Shown: one piece after another, positions 49,945-57,675 of the stretch
Numbering within the stretch: the first letter of the stretch is position 1
Layout of the letters: each line of letters opens with the position of its first letter
Assembly: GCA_021794335.1 (NCBI GenBank)
Contig: JAJYQZ010000330.1
Location: forward strand, 1 to 58,065
DNA from: a bacterium
GTDB taxonomy: Bacteria > SZUA-79 > Acidulodesulfobacterales > Acidulodesulfobacteraceae
Direction: 5' to 3'
DNA: 58,065 nt
The notes under the pieces: model-generated
What the model was told of the DNA's origin: nothing
Seen by the model: the letters and a program-made list of their open reading frames with translations, nothing else
The model's database searches: none
Position numbers and translations under genes: made by a program

Positions 49945-51042
49945 ATGAAAATTGAACTTAAAAATATCAAGGTGCGCGATGTTGCGGATGGCTACAAAGA
50001 TAACGGCGAAAGCGGCGTGGTGGGTTACGGCGGCAAACTTAATATTCGTCCAGCATACCAGCGCGAGTTTATTTATGGGAATAAAGAAAGAGACGCTGTC
50101 ATCAGGACGATTCGGCAGGGCTTTCCACTTAATACAATGTACTGGGCAAAAGCCAATGAAGGAGAATTTGAACTGATGGATGGGCAGCAACGCACCATCA
50201 GTATTTGTCAATACATCACCGATATTATACCCATCAAGTTTAATGAGGGTCACGAGTTAGCTTTTAATAATCTGACGATTGACCAGCAACAACAAATCCT
50301 CGATTATGAATTGTCAGTGTACGAATGTGAAGGCACTGATAGTGAAAAACTTGATTGGTTTAGGACGATTAATATTGCCGGCATGAAGCTCACCGATCAA
50401 GAACTGCTTAATGCAATTCACACGGGACCATGGCTCGCTAAAGCAAAACTATGGTTTAGCAAGACGAATTGCGCGGCATACTTGCTTAGTGAAAAATATG
50501 TGAATGGGTCGCCTATACGCCAGGATTATTTGGAAAAAGCCCTTGGTTGGATTTCTGGCGGAAAAATTGAGAATTATATGAGCAAGCATCAGCAAGATAC
50601 TGATGCTCAGGAATTATGGCAATACTTTCAGGAAGTTGTGTCATGGATTGAGCGCGTATTTCCTAATTATCGCAAATTTATGAAAGGCTTAGAGTGGGGT
50701 CTATTCTACAACGAACATAAGAACGACAAACTGAATGCGGCAAACCTGGAAAAACAAATTCTGAAACTAATTGATGATGATGAAGTAAACAGCAAGAAAG
50801 GCATCTATGAATATCTCTTAACAAGAAACGAAAAGACACTCAATTTGCGTACGTTTGATGAAAAGACGAAAATTAAACAGTACGAAAAGCAGAAAGGAAT
50901 TTGCCCGATGTGTAAAAAACATTTTAAAATTGAGGAAATGGAGGCTGATCATATTATCCCTTGGTATGAGGGTGGGAAAACTATAGCCGAAAATTGCCAA
51001 ATGTTATGCAAGCAAGACAACCGAACCAAATCTGGAAAATAA
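49945..51042 (+). CDS. DUF262-HNH nuclease (GmrSD-like), partner of the methyltransferase
   Basis: A 365-residue predicted nuclease. The N-terminal DUF262 domain carries RPAYQREFIYG (about 32-42) and the nucleotide-binding FELMDGQQRTISICQY (about 74-89), as in GmrS-type restriction proteins. The C-terminal HNH domain has CPMCKKHF, ADHIIPWYEGGKT and NCQMLCKQDNR (about 312-360), with metal-binding cysteines and the catalytic His. It starts 13 bp after the methyltransferase with GGAG 8 bases upstream. The pair resembles a restriction-modification or modification-dependent defence unit. Specificity is not deducible. Confidence 0.85.
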   Translation: MKIELKNIKVRDVADGYKDNGESGVVGYGGKLNIRPAYQREFIYGNKERDAVIRTIRQGFPLNTMYWAKANEGEFELMDGQQRTISICQYITDIIPIKFNEGHELAFNNLTIDQQQQILDYELSVYECEGTDSEKLDWFRTINIAGMKLTDQELLNAIHTGPWLAKAKLWFSKTNCAAYLLSEKYVNGSPIRQDYLEKALGWISGGKIENYMSKHQQDTDAQELWQYFQEVVSWIERVFPNYRKFMKGLEWGLFYNEHKNDKLNAANLEKQILKLIDDDEVNSKKGIYEYLLTRNEKTLNLRTFDEKTKIKQYEKQKGICPMCKKHFKIEEMEADHIIPWYEGGKTIAENCQMLCKQDNRTKSGK

Positions 51043-51046
51043 TAAG

Positions 51047-51226
51047 ATGTCATTTATCCTATACACAATAATATTGATTATCCAGTTATTGGATTCCCCT
51101 TATCTTAAAGGGTATCCCGTAGAAAGCGTATTAAGCGAGAAATTTGAAGCAATAGTTAAACTCGGTTCTCTTAACGTCCGCATGAAAGACTTCTACGATA
51201 TTTGGATTAATTTTTTTATGTTTTAA
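51047..51226 (+). pseudogene. AbiEii-type toxin remnant
   Basis: A 59-codon ORF whose second half GYPVESVLSEKFEAIVKLGS and VRMKDFYDIW matches the conserved centre of AbiEii/AbiGii nucleotidyltransferase toxins (GYPxExxxAEKxEA...RxKDxYD). The N-terminal catalytic half and the C-terminus are missing, and no ribosome site is present, so it is a fragment of a lost abortive-infection system. Confidence 0.7.
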
Positions 51227-51340
51227 TGCCGATATATGGTATAATTAATAAAAATAATTATAATTAATTTACGATTTATTAAAAAATAAAATTAACCGTG
51301 CTATTAACGAAAAAATAAACAATAAACTAAGGTGATTTAA

Positions 51341-51556
51341 ATGTTTAAAACAGATAATGCTTTTATAAAAGGATACGGTAGTCTTTTTGCTGGCGGTTTT
51401 TTCGGCAGGCATGGACTTGTTTCCAATGAAGAATCCATTAAAGAAGACATCGAAACGGTGTTAGGTGATATAAATAATGCTTTTATAAAAGAATCCGAAC
51501 ATTTGAATAATGCCAAAAAAAGAGAAAAACTTATCCACGCCGCCGAAGCAAGATAA
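51341..51556 (+). CDS. small hypothetical protein preceding the DUF2335 gene
   Basis: A 71-residue protein with a Gly/Phe-rich N-terminus (GYGSLFAGGFFGRHG) and an acidic helical second half. NAFIK occurs twice, encoded by a 17-bp direct repeat (TAATGCTTTTATAAAAG at 51355 and 51475). AAGGTGA precedes the ATG. It overlaps the next gene by 47 bases. It could be an antitoxin-like or accessory part of the following TA-like pair. Confidence 0.45.
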   Translation: MFKTDNAFIKGYGSLFAGGFFGRHGLVSNEESIKEDIETVLGDINNAFIKESEHLNNAKKREKLIHAAEAR

Positions 51557-51968
51557 TCACGATATTAATTTACATCATGACAACGATAAGCCATCAATAC
51601 AAATCGATGGTCACATTAGTATCGGTAACAATCTATTTCTCCCGCCGGCAAGGGAACTTAAACAATACGATGAAATAGACCCGACCTTTGCAAAAAGAAT
51701 AATGGATAGGGCAGATAGGGTAATGGATAGTGTGGAAAAAGAAGGAAACCGGCGGCATTTTTTAAATACGTTTGGGCAAATTACCGCCTTTCTTGTTGTA
51801 ATATTTGCATTGGTTTGTATTACATATTTAGGTTTAAAAGGTAAGCAATGGCTGGCTGGCGGAGCATTAATAATTGTTTTTGGGAGTATAGTTGCGTCAT
51901 ATATGGCTACTATTCGTTATATGAAAGAAAAAAATAAACATAATAAGACCGATAAAGATTCAAAATAA
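51510..51968 (+). CDS. DUF2335-like two-helix membrane protein
   Basis: A 152-residue protein: a polar N-terminus (1-60), the family signature LKQYDEIDPTFAKRIMDRAD (about 50-69), a helical part with RRHFLN, and two membrane helices (about 90-110 and 116-136). DUF2335 proteins are small membrane proteins of unknown function. It lies 6 bp before the Panacea-domain gene, the arrangement seen in toxin-antitoxin pairs in which a membrane toxin is neutralised by a Panacea antitoxin. Toxin function is inferred from context. Confidence 0.6.
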   Translation: MPKKEKNLSTPPKQDNHDINLHHDNDKPSIQIDGHISIGNNLFLPPARELKQYDEIDPTFAKRIMDRADRVMDSVEKEGNRRHFLNTFGQITAFLVVIFALVCITYLGLKGKQWLAGGALIIVFGSIVASYMATIRYMKEKNKHNKTDKDSK

Positions 51969-51974
51969 AATACT

Positions 51975-52556
51975 ATGAAGAAATTTGAAGTTGCAGTTGA
52001 AGCTATAAACTATATTTTAAAAAAAATAGGCAAAGCCGATAAATTAACCATAATAAAGCTGTTATATTTAGCCGATAAATGCCACCTTGTAAGATTAGGA
52101 AGGACTATTACCGAAGACGAGTATTACGCTATGAATTATGGACCGGTCGGGTCGCTTGCGAAGGATATACTGACAAACTATGACGATAATATCACTTTTT
52201 CAGAGAGCGAATCCGAATATATTAAAAGTCTAATAAATCCGGTAGATAAATATTATTATGAATATAAAACCGGCGTTATAAATCAAGCCCTTTCGGAATC
52301 TGATTATGAATCCCTTGATATTATCTTAGCTAAATATTCTAACTTATCGTCAGATGAGCTTGTTAAACTTACTCATAATTATCCCGAATGGAAACAGCAT
52401 GAAAGCAAATTGTGCGACTCTAAAAGCGAAACAAAAAGAGTTAGGATTAAAAACGAGGAACTCTTATCTTTACTCGAAGAAGATTATAAAATTTTTAATA
52501 TCGATGCCGCGCATGTCGAGATGTCCAAAAATATACTTTTGGGATATTATGACTGA
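51975..52556 (+). CDS. Panacea-domain (DUF4065, SocA-like) antitoxin candidate
   Basis: A 193-residue protein. ADKLTIIKLLYLADKCHLVR and DEYYAMNYGPVGSLAKDI (about 19-65) are hallmarks of the Panacea/DUF4065 domain, used as antitoxin in PanAT systems and as a proteolysis adaptor (SocA). It follows the DUF2335 membrane gene by 6 bp with only a weak own ribosome site, consistent with coupled translation. The toxin in this family varies, so the pairing is plausible, not proven. Confidence 0.78.
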   Translation: MKKFEVAVEAINYILKKIGKADKLTIIKLLYLADKCHLVRLGRTITEDEYYAMNYGPVGSLAKDILTNYDDNITFSESESEYIKSLINPVDKYYYEYKTGVINQALSESDYESLDIILAKYSNLSSDELVKLTHNYPEWKQHESKLCDSKSETKRVRIKNEELLSLLEEDYKIFNIDAAHVEMSKNILLGYYD

Positions 52557-52589
52557 TAATGCAACGCAATCTCAAAAGTGAGGCAGATT

Positions 52590-53084
52590 ATGCTTAAGAG
52601 AGTAGGTTTAATAGGATTAGGAATTTTAGCCGGCATAATATTATTTTCCGGTTGCTCGAATAAACCAAATTTAAAACACTGGTCAAAAGTGACCGCATCT
52701 TATTTAATATCTCAAAAATATCCTGAAGTTGCTAACTCAAAAAAAAGAATATCTGTTTTTTCTACAGGTCTATTTGGAGCAGCATTTCCATCTGGTCATA
52801 AAACTATAGATAATTATAATATTGGTATAATGAAATTCGGTAAAATTGTATCTTGTAACAGCAATAGGACGACACATGCTGCTACTTGCTGGTATACGGT
52901 GATTTTTGTTCCAAATAAAACCTATCATAATGTTAAAGAAAAACTTTTAAAAAATAATTGCGTAATTCATAAGACAGGAGAAGCAGAAGCGTTTTTTCAA
53001 CAAACGGTAAATAAAAGATGGTATATATATGTTCTACATTGGCAATGGCGGGAACCTATTGTCCAATATCATTATCCATACTAA
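52590..53084 (+). CDS. lipoprotein of unknown function
   Basis: A 164-residue lipoprotein with lipobox IILFSGCSN placing the acylated cysteine near residue 22. The mature part has no recognised domain but includes ATCWYTVIFVPNKTYHNVKE and a WYIYVLHWQWREP segment. An in-frame GTG at 52578 is rejected because GAGG lies 6 bases before the ATG at 52590. It is convergent with the XRE gene. An exclusion or surface role is possible, as for the EexN-like gene at the other side of the block. Confidence 0.6.
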   Translation: MLKRVGLIGLGILAGIILFSGCSNKPNLKHWSKVTASYLISQKYPEVANSKKRISVFSTGLFGAAFPSGHKTIDNYNIGIMKFGKIVSCNSNRTTHAATCWYTVIFVPNKTYHNVKEKLLKNNCVIHKTGEAEAFFQQTVNKRWYIYVLHWQWREPIVQYHYPY

Positions 53085-53090
53085 TAGTTT

Positions 53091-53555
53091 TTATTTTTTA
53101 CCAGTCCGCCCCACCTTAGTTTTTTCAACAGTTCTCTTATCTCTTCGCTGCTCCTGCCGTTTTTTTAATATAACAGACATAGAATCTACGCAATTATTAA
53201 CTCCTATAATCAAATCTTCGTTTTCAGATTTATATATTTCTTTAATCGCAACGATCCTTTTTTCAAGTTCAGGGCTTTCAGGATAATTGACAACCACTGA
53301 AGATTTATTGATGGATTTGTTTTTTTCTTCGAAATCACCGTAAAAATACTCAGGGGAAACGTTAAAGAATTTCGATAATTTAAGGAGGTAATCTATTGGA
53401 ATTTTAGACCTGCCTGTTTCATAGTGATATATTTGAACATAATCCACATCAATCATTTCAGCAAGCCTTTCCTGAGTTATTTTGAGTTCTTTCCTTTTAT
53501 TCCTGATTTTTAAACCAATATGCTTAAATAAATCTACATCTTTATTTCTTGGCAT
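53091..53555 (-). CDS. XRE-family transcriptional regulator
   Basis: A 154-residue repressor-like protein. The N-terminal HTH reads KIRNKRKELKITQERLAEMI and VDYVQIYHYETGRSKIPIDY, LLKLSKFFNVSPEYF (about 14-74), then a helical dimerisation part and a basic tail (KKRQEQRRDKR). Its promoter region contains ACTTATAG-like boxes shared with the inverted repeat, so it may be the regulator of the cargo and conjugation promoters. Confidence 0.85.
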   Translation of the reverse strand: MPRNKDVDLFKHIGLKIRNKRKELKITQERLAEMIDVDYVQIYHYETGRSKIPIDYLLKLSKFFNVSPEYFYGDFEEKNKSINKSSVVVNYPESPELEKRIVAIKEIYKSENEDLIIGVNNCVDSMSVILKKRQEQRRDKRTVEKTKVGRTGKK

Positions 53556-53613
53556 TTAATAAACCCACTAATTAAACTATAAGTTTTATATTTATTATTA
53601 CCTTATATATTTT

Positions 53614-53679
53614 TAAATACTATTAACAAAAACTTATAATTTTGCTTGACATATGAAATTTATTGTTGTATTTTTATAA
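53614..53679 (+). promoter_or_regulatory. inverted repeat arm B, promoter for the T4SS side
   Basis: A 66-bp inverted copy of the segment at 46995-47060. On the plus strand it gives TTGACA (53646-53651) and TATTTT (53669-53674), 17 bases apart, about 45 bp before the small HTH gene that leads the VirB operon. Confidence 0.7.
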
Positions 53680-53724
53680 ATAGGTAACAAAAACTAAATT
53701 AAAAGAAATCTAAAAGGAGCCGCT

Positions 53725-53955
53725 ATGGGGTTTAATAACCATATAATCAGAACATACTGTTTTAATCATCAAATATCCATTTCTGAATTTGCCAAGCAGG
53801 TAGGCAAATCAAAAACCCATATATTTAATATTATATGGGGCATATCGAAGCCATCGGATGAATTGGCTTTAAAAATCGAAGAAGTTACTAATGGCGAAAT
53901 AAAGGCATCGGAATTAAAAAATCTAAATATAGGGATAAATAAATGGGATATTTAG
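53725..53955 (+). CDS. small HTH protein leading the conjugation operon
   Basis: A 76-residue protein with an XRE/Cro-like HTH: ISISEFAKQVGKSKTHIFNI and IWGISKPSDELALKIEEVT (about 15-53). It is the first gene after inverted repeat arm B with AAGGAG 7 bases before the ATG, and its end overlaps the virB8-like gene by 13 bases. It may autoregulate the secretion operon. With XRE and HTH_17 proteins it forms a small regulatory set on the shared promoters. Confidence 0.75.
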   Translation: MGFNNHIIRTYCFNHQISISEFAKQVGKSKTHIFNIIWGISKPSDELALKIEEVTNGEIKASELKNLNIGINKWDI

Positions 53956-54575
53956 AATCAAAACAAGAATGGTTAGAACGTTACGGCACCTACATAAACC
54001 AAGCAAAAAACTGGCGCTTGGTCGCAGTATTATCGCTTGTAATAGCTTTAATAATGGGCGTGGGATTTTATACGCAGGCGGTAAGAACACATGTCGTTCC
54101 ATATGCCGTTTATATAAACAAATCCGACAATATCCGCGATATAAAACTTTTAAAACCTCTTACTCAAAACGCCGGACTCTCCCCTATGACTATCAGGTAT
54201 TATATCAATCAATACATCGATTATGTGTTCAGCAATATCGCCTCCGAAATCGTGACTAAAGAGAGGGTTAATAAAGTAGCGGGCGAATCTCTCCCCGGCG
54301 CAAGAGCGGTTATAGTCCACTATTTAAAATCGCATAATCCTTTTCTCGAAAAACATTTCAGACTCGTAAAAGTCCATTATGTATTGCAAAAGCCCGACGG
54401 GTCATATAGCGTAAGTTTTACCGTTAACGAGGTCGATAAAAACGGAACGCCTATAACTACCACGAATTATATAGCCACCGCGGGCGTAGTCGTTGTTCCG
54501 CCTAAAACTCTTAAAGAAGCTGAAATTAATCCATTAGGTATATATATTAAATATTTTTCATATACAAAGGAATAA
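53943..54575 (+). CDS. virB8: VirB8/TrbF-like T4SS inner-membrane protein
   Basis: A 210-residue bitopic protein: a short cytoplasmic part, one membrane helix (about 23-42) and a periplasmic domain of VirB8 fold ending in the NPxG motif (INPLGIYIKYFSYTKE, near 195-210). VirB8 nucleates assembly of the conjugation channel. The start overlaps the small HTH gene by 13 bases. It is followed in order by VirB9 and VirB10, as in VirB and Trb operons. Confidence 0.85.
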   Translation: MGYLESKQEWLERYGTYINQAKNWRLVAVLSLVIALIMGVGFYTQAVRTHVVPYAVYINKSDNIRDIKLLKPLTQNAGLSPMTIRYYINQYIDYVFSNIASEIVTKERVNKVAGESLPGARAVIVHYLKSHNPFLEKHFRLVKVHYVLQKPDGSYSVSFTVNEVDKNGTPITTTNYIATAGVVVVPPKTLKEAEINPLGIYIKYFSYTKE

Positions 54576-54579
54576 AAAA

Positions 54580-55473
54580 ATGAAAAACATTAAGTCCTTT
54601 TTACTTTTCAGCGTGTTGATACTTACAGGATTAGCGCAAAAATCTTTCGCTATTCCAGCGGTAAAGTATGCGGGTATTAAACCTTTACCTGCTATGTCGG
54701 CTCGAACGAAACGCAACAAAAATTATCTTAAAAATGAGAACCTGATTATGGTTTTAAAATATATAAATAGGCATTATTTTCACGGACGATACCCATTGGT
54801 TAAACTAAATGACGGCGAATTATTATTTCCGTACGGTATTACTACCCCAACTGTTTTTTTAAGAGTCAGACGGTTGACTTTAATTAAGTTTCCGCAAAGA
54901 ACGCAAATTTTATCCGTTACAGTCGGAAATTCCGCTAACTTCAAGTTTAAAAAAATTAATAACTCCACGGGAGATTATCTCACTTTAAAACCTAACCAGC
55001 CGGAACTCAGAACTACTATGATAGTAACGACGATAAATAAATTATATTATTTCAATCTTGTTTCTACGAAACAGCGATATATGCCCATCGTAGGTTTTTA
55101 TTTTCCGGGTATCTATGTCAAAAACTACAAGGCTGTTTCGTTTAAAATGCATAAAAATCTTGTTTCAAATAAGCCTATTTCTATAAGTAAACTGAGTTTC
55201 AGGTATTACGAAACGGGAAAGGGATATAAAGTATTAAGGGTTTTTAACGACGGCAAAGAAACATTTATAAAAATCGCTGCTGGCGGTCCCCTTCCGGCGT
55301 TATTCATAGAACACGCTAAAAAGAAATATCTCGTTAATTTTGTTTATAGAGGGGGGTATTACGTTCTCAGGGGAGTACCTAAGACGATAGTTCTATTATC
55401 GCGCACTAAGAATTCTAAAAAAGAAATCACGATACATTACGGCCGCAAACCTAATCCGTGGGGATGGTGGTAG
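54580..55473 (+). CDS. virB9: VirB9/TrbG-like T4SS outer-membrane-complex protein
   Basis: A 297-residue secreted protein. A signal peptide (FLLFSVLILTGLAQKSFA, about 7-24) is followed by an N-terminal VirB9 part, and a C-terminal domain with KVLRVFNDGKETFIKIAAGG, PALFI and VNFVYRGGYYVLRGVP (about 222-270), the conserved VirB9/TrbG region that packs against VirB10. It forms the outer-membrane core complex. AAGGAAT lies before the ATG, 4 bp after virB8. Confidence 0.85.
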   Translation: MKNIKSFLLFSVLILTGLAQKSFAIPAVKYAGIKPLPAMSARTKRNKNYLKNENLIMVLKYINRHYFHGRYPLVKLNDGELLFPYGITTPTVFLRVRRLTLIKFPQRTQILSVTVGNSANFKFKKINNSTGDYLTLKPNQPELRTTMIVTTINKLYYFNLVSTKQRYMPIVGFYFPGIYVKNYKAVSFKMHKNLVSNKPISISKLSFRYYETGKGYKVLRVFNDGKETFIKIAAGGPLPALFIEHAKKKYLVNFVYRGGYYVLRGVPKTIVLLSRTKNSKKEITIHYGRKPNPWGWW

Positions 55474-55475
55474 TA

Positions 55476-56678
55476 ATGGCCAAAAAAGACAAAAATGCGC
55501 AAGTAGGGAATGAGAATGATAATATTCCTTATGTTGGAATAAGAAAAGAGGTTGCAGTAGTCGGAATAATTCTTTTACTAATAGTTTTTTTAATAATTTA
55601 TTTTGTTTCGACTATCCGCTGGGGAAGCAAGAAAAATATACAATCTCAAAAAACGAAAATTATTAAAAATCAGGTAAACAGGATGCATACGAAACAAAAC
55701 AAGCAAACTACTCAGTCTATTATTTCATCGCTCGTCAAACAGCCTAAACCTAAAATAAACAAAATGTCTAATAAAAAGAAAAAAATGCCGGTGGCGGCAT
55801 CTTTCAAAGCATCCAGTAAAGTCCCTGGTATTCCGGTTAAAAATGTCTTTAATCCTAATTCGGCAAATAATTCGCCTATTGAGGTAATAAGTCCGCCGTC
55901 CGTCATATCTAACATCAATAAGACGATAACGGGACAGCCTAATAGCGATTTAGCTTTTCAGTCCAAATTACTTAAGCAATTGCAAACGCATATGCCGCAG
56001 GGCAAAAAAAGCGAAAACCAAAAACATATTTCTTTTTTAAATAATGTAAAGAAAACAATTACGCCCGCCGTATGGCTTTCACCTTACGCTAAATATAATC
56101 TCGGCACTCGGTATTTCATAGCTCCCGGAAGCATAATTACTGCTACGCTTGTAGACGGGGTTAATTCGCAACTCCCGGGGCAAGTCGTAGCGCTCGTTAA
56201 TCAAAATGTTTATTCGCATAATCTTGATTATTTATTAATTCCGAAAGGTTCGGAATTAATAGGAAAATACGATACTTCTATCGGCGCAACGCAGACGCGG
56301 GTTCTGTTAGCTTTTAGTTTAGTGATTTTTCCTAACGGATCTGAAATGCAATTACCTGGCTTTGAGGGAGCGTCTCACAGAGGTTATGCAGGGCTTCACG
56401 ATATAGTGGATTATCATTTCTGGTCAACGGCAAAATCCGTGAGCTTGCTGACATTGCTTGATTTCGGCATTCAGGAAGCGGCAGGAAATACGACGGGCAA
56501 TGTATATCCCACGCCTGCACAACAGTTCGCAACGAGTTTAAGCCAGAATCTCGGCAACGTTGCACAACAGATAATAAACGAACAGATAAGTCTTGCTCCG
56601 ACCCTCAAAGTTAAACCAGGGTTTACTTTCGATATAGTCGTTACGAAAAACATAATTTTCAGGAGAGCATATAGATGA
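55476..56678 (+). CDS. virB10: VirB10/TrbI-like T4SS core protein
   Basis: A 400-residue bitopic core protein. One membrane helix (about 25-46), a low-complexity Lys/Asn/Pro-rich periplasmic stretch (50-190), then the beta-barrel domain: GSIITATLVDGVNSQLPGQV (about 220-239), LIPKGSELIGKYD, LVIFPNGSEMQLPG and LLTLLDFGIQEAAG (about 320-333). An in-frame ATG at 55458 would overlap virB9; the ATG at 55476, two bases after the virB9 stop, is chosen. It overlaps the next gene by 4 bases. Confidence 0.85.
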   Translation: MAKKDKNAQVGNENDNIPYVGIRKEVAVVGIILLLIVFLIIYFVSTIRWGSKKNIQSQKTKIIKNQVNRMHTKQNKQTTQSIISSLVKQPKPKINKMSNKKKKMPVAASFKASSKVPGIPVKNVFNPNSANNSPIEVISPPSVISNINKTITGQPNSDLAFQSKLLKQLQTHMPQGKKSENQKHISFLNNVKKTITPAVWLSPYAKYNLGTRYFIAPGSIITATLVDGVNSQLPGQVVALVNQNVYSHNLDYLLIPKGSELIGKYDTSIGATQTRVLLAFSLVIFPNGSEMQLPGFEGASHRGYAGLHDIVDYHFWSTAKSVSLLTLLDFGIQEAAGNTTGNVYPTPAQQFATSLSQNLGNVAQQIINEQISLAPTLKVKPGFTFDIVVTKNIIFRRAYR

Positions 56679-57166
56679 GAATATTTGCGTTTTTATTTAT
56701 TTCGCTCGTATTTACGTCGCCTAATAAGGCGTTTGCAGGATTTTGGAGCGAATGTTCCGTTTATGCATCGCCGGTTACTATGGAAAAAATAGTTTATGTT
56801 GAGTCGCACGGCAACCCTTTTACTATCGACGACGACAGCGTTCATAAAAGTTATAGTTTTTCAAATAAAGGCGAGGCGATGAATGAGGCTAAATATCTTA
56901 TTAACCAAGGGCACAACGTCGATTTAGGACTTGCGCAAATAAATATTATTAATATTAGGAGATTCGGGATTAACTTAAGAGATGTTTTTAACCCCTGCTA
57001 CAATGTTTTTGTAGGTTCGTACATTTTATTACAGGGATATAATATAGCGCTGAACCGTTTCGGCGATCCTCAAGTCGCTTTATTTAGATCGCTCGAATAT
57101 TATAATAGCGGACGGTTTTTCGGAGATAGAAATTACGCTGAAAAAGTATGGGAGGCTCTAAATTGA
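56675..57166 (+). CDS. virB1: VirB1-like lytic transglycosylase of the conjugation system
   Basis: A 163-residue secreted muramidase-like protein. A signal peptide (about 1-21, ending KAFAG) precedes a transglycosylase domain with catalytic glutamate in EKIVYVESHGNPF (about 35-47), DLGLAQINIINIRRFG (about 87-102) and ALFRSLEYYNSG (about 136-147). VirB1 enzymes open peptidoglycan for channel assembly. Start overlaps virB10 (ATGA). Confidence 0.88.
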   Translation: MRIFAFLFISLVFTSPNKAFAGFWSECSVYASPVTMEKIVYVESHGNPFTIDDDSVHKSYSFSNKGEAMNEAKYLINQGHNVDLGLAQINIINIRRFGINLRDVFNPCYNVFVGSYILLQGYNIALNRFGDPQVALFRSLEYYNSGRFFGDRNYAEKVWEALN

Positions 57167-57675
57167 AAAAATTAATATTGTTAATATATTTGTTTCCGTT
57201 TTTATTCGATATACCGATAGGTTTAGCTTACAATAGCACCCCCTCCATGCCGGTAGGCTGGTATCTTCTGTTTACCCCCCAAAACATAAAAATAGGAGAT
57301 ACCGTCCTGGCATGTGCGCCTTTAAATAAATATTCGATTCTTGGAATAAAACGCGGTTATATCGGTCTGGTTAAAAATGGGGACTGTTCCGGCGGCACGA
57401 AGTATCTTGTTAAAAAAGTCGCGGCGCTTCCTTACGAAGCGGTTACGCTGAAATCTTACGGCATTACTGTTGCCGGTAAATTTACGGCTTATAGGGTTAT
57501 TTCAAATTCGCCGTCTCCGGCGGAACAGCACATTAAACATTATCCTTACGGGAGATATGAAATTAACGGTTATTGGTTGATTTCTACATATAATAAGCTG
57601 AGTTACGATTCGAGATATTTCGGACCTGTTAAAACGATAGCTTATAAAGCTTTATATATCGGTACAAGATTATGA
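57163..57675 (+). CDS. traF: TraF-type conjugative signal peptidase (S26)
   Basis: A 170-residue inner-membrane protease of the LepB/TraF type. A membrane helix (about 2-20) is followed by NSTPSMPVGWYLL (catalytic serine in SMP, near 28), KYLVKKVAALPYE with the general-base lysine near 87, and SYDSRYFGPV near the end. In RP4-like systems TraF circularises and matures the pilin. The start is TTG at 57163, 7 bases after GGGAGG and overlapping the virB1 stop (TTGA); an upstream ATG at 57148 is rejected because the ribosome site lies inside it. Confidence 0.85.
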   Translation: MKKLILLIYLFPFLFDIPIGLAYNSTPSMPVGWYLLFTPQNIKIGDTVLACAPLNKYSILGIKRGYIGLVKNGDCSGGTKYLVKKVAALPYEAVTLKSYGITVAGKFTAYRVISNSPSPAEQHIKHYPYGRYEINGYWLISTYNKLSYDSRYFGPVKTIAYKALYIGTRL

